Shown: positions 1 to 5,891 of the stretch, piece by piece
Position numbering within the stretch: position 1 is the first letter of the stretch
Layout: each line of letters starts with the position of its first letter
The notes under the pieces: generated by a model
What the model was told of the DNA's origin: nothing
Databases searched by the model: none
Seen by the model: only the letters and a program-made list of their open reading frames with translations
Source of the DNA: GCA-2684655 sp051278165
GTDB lineage: Bacteria; Planctomycetota; UBA1135; UBA2386
Direction of reading: 5' to 3'
Assembly: GCA_051278165.1 (NCBI GenBank)
Contig: JBNMNW010000337.1
Span: 1-5,911 of the forward strand
DNA length: 5,911 nt
Position numbers and translations under genes: made by a program

Positions 1-1
1 T

Positions 2-361
2 CCCGACGGCTTCGGCTTCGTGGCACACGCGAACCGGTCCGCACACTACCTCGCCTTCTACGAAGATTACCTCACGCGCTTCAAGCCCAGCGGCACGCCC
101 TTCGTGAGCGCTGAGGCGATAGCGAGCACCTTTCGTGATGCCGGCGCGCAAGTTGAGGTAAAGCAAATCTCCTACGAGCAGGTGATCGAAGACGAAGCGG
201 TGCTGGAGGGATTTCTACAGCGCTGCCTCTTCGATTCCGAACTGAGCCTAGAAGCAATGCGCGCGGACGAGCTCTTGGGTGCCTACTTGGCCGCGCGACG
301 AGACGACGCCGGCCGCTCCCGCTTCCGGCAGGACGTGTCGATGATCTTCATCCACCCGTAA
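2..361 (+). CDS. C-terminal part of a probable SAM-dependent methyltransferase (5' truncated)
   Basis: The reading frame is open to the left edge, so 119 residues of a longer protein remain, ending in TAA at 359-361. An internal GTG at 20 could be read as a start, but the frame continues upstream (PDGFGF before it), so truncation by the window edge is more likely. No SAM-binding motif is visible, as expected if the Rossmann core lies upstream. The rest looks like the tail of a class I methyltransferase: a helical stretch (SAHYLAFYEDYLTRF), a segment with the pattern VEVKQISYEQVIEDE, a cysteine-containing helix (GFLQRCLFD), and a closing beta strand (QDVSMIFIHP). The family call rests on recalled resemblance of that tail, and the substrate is unknown. 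The coding nature is much firmer than the function. The stop codon lies inside a 15-bp tandem duplication. Confidence 0.5.
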   Translation, partial: PDGFGFVAHANRSAHYLAFYEDYLTRFKPSGTPFVSAEAIASTFRDAGAQVEVKQISYEQVIEDEAVLEGFLQRCLFDSELSLEAMRADELLGAYLAARRDDAGRSRFRQDVSMIFIHP

Positions 362-599
362 CCAAGACACCCGTAACCAAGACGTTGACCGGGGCTGGCG
401 CTTGGGCCAGGTGAAATACGTTCGGGCTGATCAACTCGATCGGTCCCGAGCTGGTCGCCAGCAACGGAGATCGCTGTACGCGATATTGGGGGCTGAAGTA
501 GCCGGCAACCTTGAGCGCGCTCGACCCTTTCCCGGCGCGCAAGCAGCGACACCGAGCACTTCCTCGTCGAAAGGCTGACACGATCGCTAGCGCGGGCAA
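348..599 (-). pseudogene. Possible gene remnant, C-terminal fragment of unknown protein
   Basis: This minus-strand frame of 83 codons sits just downstream of the repeat protein. Its last 55 or so codons look like genuine coding sequence: third positions are mostly G or C, and the peptide alternates like a beta-sandwich (VAGYFSPQYRV, then GPIELISPNVFHLA, then APVNVLVTG). The pattern ISPN followed by VNVLVTG loosely recalls the start of an IPT/TIG-type immunoglobulin-like domain common in extracellular proteins, but this is only a resemblance. The first 25 or so residues are arginine-rich and less convincing. No start signal or complete domain is visible, so I treat it as a fragment of a decayed or truncated gene. 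The alternative is chance open frame in GC-rich spacer DNA. The rest of 362-636 shows nothing else I can name. Confidence 0.27.
353..382. repeat. Perfect 15-bp tandem duplication over a stop codon
   Basis: CACCCGTAACCAAGA occurs at 353-367 and again immediately at 368-382. The first copy contains the TAA that ends the plus-strand gene. The unit is five codons long, so it also stays in frame on the minus strand, where it gives the doubled peptide VLVTG-VLVTG at the end of the minus-strand fragment 348-599. It looks like a recent slippage event. Confidence 0.95.
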
Positions 600-636
600 T
601 CACACACATACGTGTAAGAACGGGCTGCCTCGCTTG

Positions 637-2007
637 CTACTGGTTGCCGATCAGCCAGTCGATGCCGTTGCTGGCAACGATCTGCAATGGGTTCTCGCCG
701 GGCGCAAAGCAGTAGGCCTGCAGGTAGACGTTTACGCCGAGCAGCGAGCCTTGCAATGGAATCGGGAAGTTGAACTGCAGCGTCGTTGCGGTGAGCGGAG
801 TCACCGGCAAGCCGAACACATCGTTGCTGTGCCAAAGTTGGCATCCTGGCATGCCAATGAACGCCAGGCTTAGCGGCAAGAGCGGCACGCCCCCCAGCTG
901 AGAATCACTCCATCCCATCGTTACGCCAGCGAGAGGCGTTGGCGCGTTAGAGATCAACGCGCCCGCCGCCGAACCGATGATGGGATTAGCTGTCGGGAAG
1001 AAGCCGAGTGCTGGGTTGCCGCAGCCAAACCCGTAGACACTCGCTGCCGAGGTGTAAGTGCTGGCTAGCTGATAGAGGTTGGCACCGAAGCTCGTCGTGC
1101 AGAGTGGCAACGTTCCTGCTGGCTGCATCTGCGAGCCGCCGCCGCCGATCTGTGTGACGCCGGGTGGCAACGGCACCGCGCTCCAGGTGCCGCCCCTGAG
1201 TTCGAAAAGGTTCGCGCCGAAGTTGGTGCTGCTGATCGCGTTCGCACCGGCGCGACCCCCAGTGAGCAGACCGGTCTGCGGCTCCATCTGCGAGCCGCTG
1301 CCACCGATTTGTGTAACGCCAGGGGGCAATGGCCGCGAGACCCAAGTGCCGTTGATCAACTCATAGAGGTTGGCACCGAAGTTAGCGGTTACGAACGCGT
1401 TGCCACCTGCCGGCTGCATCTGCGAGCCGCCGCCGCCGATCTGTGTGACGCCGGGTGGCAACGGCAACCCACTCCAGGTGCCGCCGGAAAGTTTGTAGAG
1501 GTTGGCACCGAAGTTCGTCGTGCAGAGCGGCAACGTTCCAGCTGACTGCAGTCGCGAGCCGCCGCTGCCGATCTGCGTGACACCGGGTGGCAACGGCAAT
1601 GCGTTCCAGGTGACGCCGGAGAACTCGTAGAGGTTGGCACCGAAGTTCGTTGTGCACAGTGGCGACGTTCCAGCTGGTTGCAGCTGTGAGCCGCTGCTGC
1701 CGATTTGCGTGACGCCGGGCGGCAACGGCAACGCGTTCCAGGTGCCGCCGGAGAGTTCGTAAAGGTTGGCACCGAAGTTCGTCGTGCACAGTGGCGACGA
1801 TCCGGCTGGCTGCATCTGCGAGCCGCCGCTACCAATTTGCGTAACGCCGGGCGGCAGAGGCAGGCTCGTCCACTGGGCGGGCAGTGCGGCGCAAACTGCA
1901 GCGAGCGCGAGGCTCTGTGTCACGACGTGGCGAAGCAGACGTCGGGCCGATTGGCGCGGCGACCGCGACGCAAGTGCGGCTGAGATGGTTATGTGTTGCA
2001 TGCTCAT
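637..2007 (-). CDS. Secreted six-repeat (tectonin-like beta-propeller) protein with planctomycete-type C-terminal domain
   Basis: A 456-residue exported protein. Residues 1-45 are a signal peptide with a long basic n-region (SARRLLRH), a hydrophobic core (SLALAAVCA) and a likely cleavage site around ALPA-Q. Residues 46-316 are six head-to-tail repeats, each starting with W and carrying PLPPGVTQIG, a glycine-rich turn, NFGANLYEL (SFGANLYQL in the last) and, except the last, ending GT. Units 1-4 have 44 residues, unit 5 has 53 with a nine-residue insertion, and unit 6 has 42. W...PG...I...NFG.NLY resembles the tectonin repeat, and six copies would close a six-bladed propeller, as in tachylectin-1. 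Residues 317-456 form a separate domain with YGFGCG (C329), GMPGC and a terminal SNGID, resembling domains I associate with exported Planctomycetota proteins. Ligand and role are unknown; surface binding or adhesion is a guess. ATG at 2005-2007 has no clear Shine-Dalgarno; the next ATG is two codons downstream. Confidence 0.85.
   Translation of the reverse strand: MSMQHITISAALASRSPRQSARRLLRHVVTQSLALAAVCAALPAQWTSLPLPPGVTQIGSGGSQMQPAGSSPLCTTNFGANLYELSGGTWNALPLPPGVTQIGSSGSQLQPAGTSPLCTTNFGANLYEFSGVTWNALPLPPGVTQIGSGGSRLQSAGTLPLCTTNFGANLYKLSGGTWSGLPLPPGVTQIGGGGSQMQPAGGNAFVTANFGANLYELINGTWVSRPLPPGVTQIGGSGSQMEPQTGLLTGGRAGANAISSTNFGANLFELRGGTWSAVPLPPGVTQIGGGGSQMQPAGTLPLCTTSFGANLYQLASTYTSAASVYGFGCGNPALGFFPTANPIIGSAAGALISNAPTPLAGVTMGWSDSQLGGVPLLPLSLAFIGMPGCQLWHSNDVFGLPVTPLTATTLQFNFPIPLQGSLLGVNVYLQAYCFAPGENPLQIVASNGIDWLIGNQ
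1060..1872 (-). repeat. Six tandem coding repeats of about 132 bp
   Basis: In minus-strand order the units lie at 1872-1741, 1740-1609, 1608-1477, 1476-1345, 1344-1186 and 1185-1060. Units 1 to 4 are each exactly 132 bp, the fifth is 159 bp and the sixth 126 bp. The blocks encoding PLPPGVTQIG and FGANLY are nearly constant at the DNA level as well, which suggests recent duplication or ongoing exchange between units. The cysteine of the PLCTT segment is present in units 1, 2, 3 and 6 and absent from units 4 and 5. Confidence 0.95.
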
Positions 2008-2257
2008 GAAGATTACTGTGCTTAGGGCTTGAGCGCAGGTGGCCGGCAGGCTCGTGCGCCACGTTGTCTTTGCGCCCCCTTGAGAAGTGTCGCGACGGTG
2101 GCGTTCCGGTCATTCCCAAGAATCTGCAGCCCTCAGAGATGTAGGCAATTCAGCCTGCGTACTGGACGGGCAGCGCGCGGCTTTGGCCACCCGATGGGCT
2201 CTACAGCGAACCGGCAGGCACTTAACTGCGGCCCGCAAATCCGGTAAGTCTCTGTCT
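2008..2257. other. Divergent intergenic region
   Basis: These 250 bp separate the minus-strand repeat protein from the plus-strand lipoprotein, so the promoters of both genes should lie here. I see no convincing -35/-10 pair, operator palindrome, RNA gene or terminator. Open frames that run through it on either strand have no recognisable product. Confidence 0.6.
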
Positions 2258-2716
2258 ATGCGCCAACGAAACCTGATCCTGCTCGTTGTCTTAGTCACTC
2301 TCGGCGCGTGCCGGTTCTCCGATAACCAAGTCACGCAGACCATAGCAACCGAACACGCGTCCGAACTGATTCGAACGATCTCGCTCGCGCACTCAGAAGT
2401 TCTCGAGGGCATGCGCGTCGAGACGATCTCCGGCGACACGGTCATCACGCATTATGATCGTGGCACCGTTCGGCGTTTCATCCTGAAGGACCGCGCTGGC
2501 TACAGCGGCCGGATTCGCCTCAATTCCGTCGACCTGAACGTCGGCGGCGCGATGGTCTGGATCGATGCATCCCGGCTTAAGGTGCATGGTGACGGCGTCA
2601 CACTCGACCTCAATCTGAACAGCTCGAGCAGCCAAAAACGGTTCAGTGGTCAGGATCTAATGCTCGATGGCGACCAGGTCGTGCCGATCGGCGATGGACT
2701 AGGAAGTGGCGACTGA
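2258..2716 (+). CDS. Small putative lipoprotein of unknown function
   Basis: A 152-residue protein starting at ATG 2258. The start is chosen because it is followed at once by a lipoprotein signal: a basic n-region (MRQRN), a hydrophobic core (LILLVVLVTL) and the lipobox LGAC with the lipidated cysteine at residue 18. The frame is open further upstream to 2087, but that extension would bury the signal peptide and looks non-coding. After the cysteine comes a helical, polar segment (residues about 20-50), then a beta-rich region with alternating hydrophobics (GYSGRIRLNSVDLNVGG, then VTLDLNLNSSSS) and an acidic, glycine-rich end. No cysteine other than the lipidated one and no catalytic motif is visible. 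I do not recognise the family. It is divergent from the repeat protein and convergent with the DJ-1-like gene, so it is probably transcribed alone. An envelope location is inferred from the lipobox. Confidence 0.75.
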   Translation: MRQRNLILLVVLVTLGACRFSDNQVTQTIATEHASELIRTISLAHSEVLEGMRVETISGDTVITHYDRGTVRRFILKDRAGYSGRIRLNSVDLNVGGAMVWIDASRLKVHGDGVTLDLNLNSSSSQKRFSGQDLMLDGDQVVPIGDGLGSGD

Positions 2717-2779
2717 CGAACTGGCTGCAACGTTGTGACGCGCGCCGTACTGGCAGCCCACCGCTGAAGCTGTCAGATA

Positions 2780-3361
2780 TCAGACACGCTTCGCCGCCGC
2801 AGCCTCCTCAAGCATCCGGATCCATGGCGCGACATAATGCCCGTTATCGTGGAAGGTCCTTCCGGACACGAGGTTCCCGTCGATGACGCAGGGTTCGTCA
2901 ACATAGATGCCTCCACACACTTCGAGATCGAACTGACACTTCTTGACGGTCGCCATTCGGCGACCCTTAACGCGATCGGCTCGCGCCGGGATTTCAACGC
3001 CGTGGCAGACGCTGGCAATGGGCTTGTCGTTGTCGAAAAACCACTGAGTCATTCGGATCAGATCAGGATCTTCACGAATGTATTCTGGAGCTCGACCACC
3101 TGAAAACAGGATGCCGAGATACTCCTCTGGGGTCACCTCGGAAAATGCCAGGTCAGCCTGCAACTGATAGCCTTCCCATTCACGAGTAATCGTCCAACCG
3201 GGACGCACTTCATGCATGACCATTTGGTAGATTCGCTTCTCTGGAGCGATCACCACGGGCTGTATGTTCGCTTCCTGCAAACGATAAAAAGGATAGAGGG
3301 TATCGACGGTTTCGGCAGCGTCGCCGATGACGATCAATGCCTTCCCAATGATATCTGACAT
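2780..3361 (-). CDS. DJ-1/PfpI family protein (class I glutamine amidotransferase-like)
   Basis: A 193-residue cytoplasmic protein of the DJ-1/ThiJ/PfpI superfamily. Visible family marks are the first strand and loop IGKALIVIGDAAET with the conserved acidic residue E17, the oxyanion turn SGGRAPEY (G88-G89), and the nucleophile elbow ASVCHG with C119 followed by H120, as in PfpI and YhbO. The C-terminal part contains the usual VDGNLVSGRT strand and turn. Length is typical. Family members include proteases (peptidase C56), glyoxalase III/deglycase-type enzymes and stress chaperones; the sequence does not decide which applies, so carbonyl-stress or oxidative protection is only a general inference. 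ATG at 3359-3361 is preferred; a TTG codon immediately before it gives one extra residue. It is convergent with the lipoprotein (63 bp apart) and appears monocistronic. A 12-bp inverted repeat lies at both ends of the gene. Confidence 0.9.
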   Translation of the reverse strand: MSDIIGKALIVIGDAAETVDTLYPFYRLQEANIQPVVIAPEKRIYQMVMHEVRPGWTITREWEGYQLQADLAFSEVTPEEYLGILFSGGRAPEYIREDPDLIRMTQWFFDNDKPIASVCHGVEIPARADRVKGRRMATVKKCQFDLEVCGGIYVDEPCVIDGNLVSGRTFHDNGHYVAPWIRMLEEAAAAKRV

Positions 3362-3485
3362 CAAGCCACTCTACGCAGCTTGATCCGGATGGCGATCCGC
3401 TTAGGGCTCAGGGAACCTCAGAACTTTCGTCACTTGGAATGATCTCCCGCTCGCCCTTCACAGCGGCGGCAGCTTTGCGGCGGAC

Positions 3486-3704
3486 CTAACAAGGCCTGCG
3501 CACGGCCCGGAGCGCGGCCCGGAGCTCTGCCAGGTTCACATAGGAGGACGCCAACCGGAAGCCGAGACTATCGACCTCGCAACTCGGCACCAAGCCAGCG
3601 GTGGTCGGCAGGGGAACGCGCGTTGCACGAACGGACTCTGCCAACGGACCCCGAGGCACGATCCGCGATCGCGGCACCAGCACTAGCCGCCGCTCGATCA
3701 GCAC
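3486..3704 (-). pseudogene. Probable decayed C-terminal tail of an FGE/sulfatase-modifying-factor domain protein
   Basis: In the 407 bp between the DJ-1-like gene and the metallophosphoesterase, one minus-strand frame carries PRGPLAESVRATRVP followed by CEVDSLGFRLASS and ends in TAG at 3486-3488. This resembles the end of formylglycine-generating-enzyme-type domains, which usually finish with RGGSW, an R-rich strand and then GFRLAR. The GGSW block is degraded here (RGPLA). The part that should precede it is absent from this frame: a stop lies directly upstream of the GTG at 3702-3704. A neighbouring frame at about 3705-3768 gives TNICATWVEVTNF, which may be a frameshifted remnant of the family's NV-x-EW motif. 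I infer a truncated, frameshifted pseudogene. The alternative is chance similarity, as only about 35 residues support the call. The flanks 3362-3485 and 3705-3768 show nothing else identifiable. Confidence 0.4.
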
Positions 3705-3768
3705 CTACAAAGTTGGTCACCTCCACCCACGTCGCACAGATGTTGGTGATCCAGAGCCACCGCCAACA

Positions 3769-4752
3769 TCAACGGATGGTCTTCTCCCACGTCTCTTGCC
3801 AGCCATTCGCATCGTGATGCGCGAGCTGCAGCTTGTCGTCAATGAATCGCACGACGACGAAGCCTTTGGGTGGCGCAACCATCTCGCCCACCTTGCGATC
3901 GATAGCGAACTGCGGCGCTGGAGCCATCACGACGTCGATACCCTGCCAGCTGTACCGCTCGAATCGGTGCTCGTGCCCGTGAAGGATCAGCACGACGTTG
4001 TAGGGTTCGAGCAACTCCCTCAGCACGACTAGATCTCGCTTCGTCCACCACTTGTCGAGACCCCAACCGCGCAATCCGTAATGCCACATTAGGCAGACTG
4101 GACGACCGCTCGCACCGACACGGTCGCGCAGGTCCGAACGCAGGAAGTCGAGGCTGCGCTTGGGATCATTCCACCGCGCTTCGCGACCATAGACCGGTCG
4201 CGGCGAATTGCCGGGGAAGATGTTGAGGCAGACGAAGTGCACCTGGTCCCAGTCCCACGAGTAGTGATACCCGTGACGATCAAAACAGAAAGCCCCATCG
4301 CGCTGTGCGTTGCGCTCGATGAAGTCGCGCTGCACGGGATTGAAGGTTCCTTCTGGTTGCCGGGAGTCCAGATCATGATTGCCGACCCCTTCGAACACGG
4401 GGAACCGGAGCCGCCCCGCTCCCCGCACGTCGAACAACTTCTGATACGTATCCCAGTTGTCGGGGTTGCGAATATCGTCGACGAGGTCACCGGCGATCAA
4501 CACACCTCGGGGCTTTGCGATCGTGCCGCCAAAAGGTGACAACTGACCTGGGAGTGCGTTCATCTTATCGATGATTTGCTCCGTCCCAGCAGTGCCCCAT
4601 TTGACGAGATTGATCTGTGGATCTCCGATTGCGAAGAACGTGAAATCGTTTCGCGTGGCGCGCACCCGTTCGACTTGTGGCTCGGAGTCGCTCACGACAC
4701 ATCCCGAGAGAATCGCGAGGAGAGTGAGAGTCGACGGCAATCGGATATTCAT
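3769..4752 (-). CDS. Calcineurin-like metallophosphoesterase, putative lipoprotein
   Basis: A 327-residue protein starting at ATG 4750-4752. The frame is open 32 codons further upstream, but this start puts a lipoprotein signal at the N-terminus (MNIRLPSTLTLLAIL then LSGC, C18 lipidated). The metallophosphoesterase motifs appear in order: GDPQ (43-46), GD in LIAGDLVDD (88-89), GNHD (124-127), the histidine in MWHYG (H224), and GHEH (259-262). These supply the dinuclear metal site. The first motif has glutamine where most relatives have histidine; DPQ followed by L.KW is the form I recall for the CPPED1/CSTP1 branch. The substrate is unknown; a phosphomonoester or phosphodiester at the cell envelope is the likely target. 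Only 51 bp separate its start from the IS element, which reads in the same direction, so its promoter may be altered. The FGE-like remnant lies 64 bp downstream on the same strand. Confidence 0.9.
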   Translation of the reverse strand: MNIRLPSTLTLLAILSGCVVSDSEPQVERVRATRNDFTFFAIGDPQINLVKWGTAGTEQIIDKMNALPGQLSPFGGTIAKPRGVLIAGDLVDDIRNPDNWDTYQKLFDVRGAGRLRFPVFEGVGNHDLDSRQPEGTFNPVQRDFIERNAQRDGAFCFDRHGYHYSWDWDQVHFVCLNIFPGNSPRPVYGREARWNDPKRSLDFLRSDLRDRVGASGRPVCLMWHYGLRGWGLDKWWTKRDLVVLRELLEPYNVVLILHGHEHRFERYSWQGIDVVMAPAPQFAIDRKVGEMVAPPKGFVVVRFIDDKLQLAHHDANGWQETWEKTIR

Positions 4753-4803
4753 GGCCTGTTGGGCGCAGTGAGCGCTGATATCCTCACTCGACCCAGGCGA
4801 TAC

Positions 4804-4826
4804 GGGCGTTGGTGCGTGAATCGAAA
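4804..4826 (+). repeat. Left terminal inverted repeat of the IS
   Basis: Begins GGGCGTTGGTGC and matches the inverted right end at 19 of 23 positions, including the outer 12 without mismatch. It lies 32 bp beyond the transposase stop codon. Confidence 0.9.
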
Positions 4827-4858
4827 CCCGACAAGATCGTGGCCGCAAGAACCCGAAC

Positions 4859-5806
4859 TCACATCCGGACCGCGTACGAAGCCGGCATTCCGAGTTCGGT
4901 CATTCGGTTGAGGATGTTGCATGCAAGTCGAGCCTCGACCGACTGCCCATCCGGGTCACGCTCATGCAGTCGATCGCCAAGGATCCTCTTGTAGCGCATG
5001 AACGTGTTCTCGGCGCGGGCCTGCTGATGATAGCCAGACTCCTTTTTCCACTGACGTCGCCCTACCTTGCGAATGCGCCTGACGATCCGATCTCGCGCAC
5101 GACATCCACGGCCTCCGGTTTTCGCGGTCTTGATCGGCGGCACAACGACCTTCGCGCCCCGGCTGATTGCAGCGTCATACAACGCACGGCTGTCGTAGGT
5201 ACCGTCGCCGATGACTCTACGGACCTTGCCTGGCACGCCATCGACGAAGTCCACGCCAACGCTGCCGTCATCAACACTCGCATCGGTCAATCGCTGGCCG
5301 ACGATCACGCCATCGCCGTCGACACCCAGGTGCAGCTTCTTCCAACCACGAATGCCCTTGCCGCCGTGTTTAGCCGCAGCCCACTCGCCTTCGCCGAAGA
5401 TCGCAAGCCCGCTGCTGTCGATGACCAGATCAATCCTGCCAAGCTTCTTCGGCACCCGTAGCGACACCTTCAGCTTCTTGGCTATACGCGAGAGCGTCGT
5501 GTGATCTGGAACGTCGAGCGCGAGCCCCATCAAGTCGAACAGCGAGCGCAGAAAGCCCTCAGCGTGACGCAGCGGCAACTGCAATAAGAGCCGCAGCGTG
5601 AGCGCCGTCTCGATCGCTAGGTCCGAGTATTTGCGCTGCCCTCCGCGACGCCCCGAAGGCTTGGCATTCCACCGCGCGATCGCGTCCGGCGACAGCCAGA
5701 CAGTTAGGTTGCCGCGCTCGACCAACGATCGGTCGTAGTCCGGCCAGTTGCTGACCCGATACTTCGTCTTGTACTTGGGATGGACGCGGGACTTGGTGCT
5801 CGGCAT
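4859..5806 (-). CDS. IS5-family transposase (IS903-like group), intact
   Basis: A 315-residue DDE transposase. The N-terminal part has the group's usual opening (KYRVSNWPDYDRSLVERG), a basic patch (GRRGGQRKYSD) and the segment LAIETALTLRLLLQLPLRHA, then VPDHTTLSR, probably the DNA-binding region. The catalytic core follows: D130 in LVIDSSGL, D201 in IGDGTYDSRALYD, and E266 in RAENTFMRYKRILGDRL, which is the Y-R-K signature of the IS4/IS5 superfamily. All three acidic residues are present, there is no frameshift or internal stop, and the length is normal, so the protein should be able to catalyse transposition of its own element. ATG at 5804-5806 is the first good start inside the inverted repeats. 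The codons for EARLACN near the C-terminus contain a 20-mer that recurs inverted at the window edge. Confidence 0.95.
   Translation of the reverse strand: MPSTKSRVHPKYKTKYRVSNWPDYDRSLVERGNLTVWLSPDAIARWNAKPSGRRGGQRKYSDLAIETALTLRLLLQLPLRHAEGFLRSLFDLMGLALDVPDHTTLSRIAKKLKVSLRVPKKLGRIDLVIDSSGLAIFGEGEWAAAKHGGKGIRGWKKLHLGVDGDGVIVGQRLTDASVDDGSVGVDFVDGVPGKVRRVIGDGTYDSRALYDAAISRGAKVVVPPIKTAKTGGRGCRARDRIVRRIRKVGRRQWKKESGYHQQARAENTFMRYKRILGDRLHERDPDGQSVEARLACNILNRMTELGMPASYAVRM
4917..4936 (+). repeat. 20-bp inverted repeat, copy inside the transposase gene
   Basis: This segment, on the minus strand the codons for EARLACN, is exactly the reverse complement of the last 20 bases of the window (5892-5911). 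Its outer ten bases TTGCATGCAA (4917-4926) are a perfect palindrome. Confidence 0.95.
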
Positions 5807-5857
5807 GGCTAGTTGCGGATCGGGGAACCCCCATATCGGCAGATCGCGTGCCCGTCA

Positions 5858-5880
5858 TTCCGATCCGTGCACCAACGCCC
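5858..5880 (-). repeat. Right terminal inverted repeat of the IS
   Basis: Read inward on the minus strand it begins GGGCGTTGGTGC and then diverges from the left end at 4 of the next 11 positions. It lies 51 bp upstream of the transposase start, so that stretch should hold the transposase promoter. Confidence 0.9.
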
Positions 5881-5891
5881 CCCAGGCCGCT

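Larger units (their letters stand above)
4804..5880 (-). mobile_element. Complete IS5-family (IS903-like) insertion sequence, 1,077 bp
   Basis: The element is bounded by matching terminal inverted repeats and contains a single transposase gene occupying most of its length, typical of IS5-family elements of about 1.0-1.1 kb. No clean target-site duplication touches both ends: the 9, 4 and 3 bases next to each end do not match. A 7-bp direct repeat CCCAGGC abuts the right end (5881-5887) and lies 5 bp outside the left end (4792-4798), which could be a decayed or offset duplication. The subgroup is assigned from the transposase sequence. Confidence 0.9.

Noticed and set aside
1079..1366. Open frames antisense to the repeat protein with their own repeated peptides
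   Set aside because: They mirror the 132-bp coding repeats on the other strand and lack the signal peptide and domain structure seen in the minus-strand gene.
1060..1872. Regular repeats considered as a CRISPR array
   Set aside because: The units are contiguous, translate in one frame and have no unique spacers; they are coding repeats.
2087..2257. In-frame upstream extension of the lipoprotein gene by 57 codons
   Set aside because: It would bury a clear lipoprotein signal peptide, and the extension has no recognisable protein character.
2723..2758. GGCTGC...GCAGCC inverted repeat between the convergent lipoprotein and DJ-1-like genes, considered as a terminator
   Set aside because: The stem is only 6 bp with a 24-base loop and there is no run of T residues on either strand.
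2020..3408. Ten-base motif GCTTAGGGCT at 2020-2029 and 3399-3408, each upstream of a minus-strand gene
   Set aside because: Many 10-mer matches are expected by chance in a 5.9-kb window, the distances to the start codons differ (about 13 and 38 bp), and no third copy is seen upstream of the other genes.
4753..4848. Upstream extension of the metallophosphoesterase by 32 codons
   Set aside because: It would precede the lipobox signal and run into the left inverted repeat of the IS, so it is an artefact of the insertion.
5831..5891. Plus-strand frame reading IGRSRARHSDP...PQAA before EARLACN, looking like more of a second transposase C-terminus
   Set aside because: Positions 5858-5880 are the right inverted repeat of the IS itself, so the resemblance upstream of about 5881 is most likely accidental. 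Only the exact 20-mer 5892-5911 is solid.
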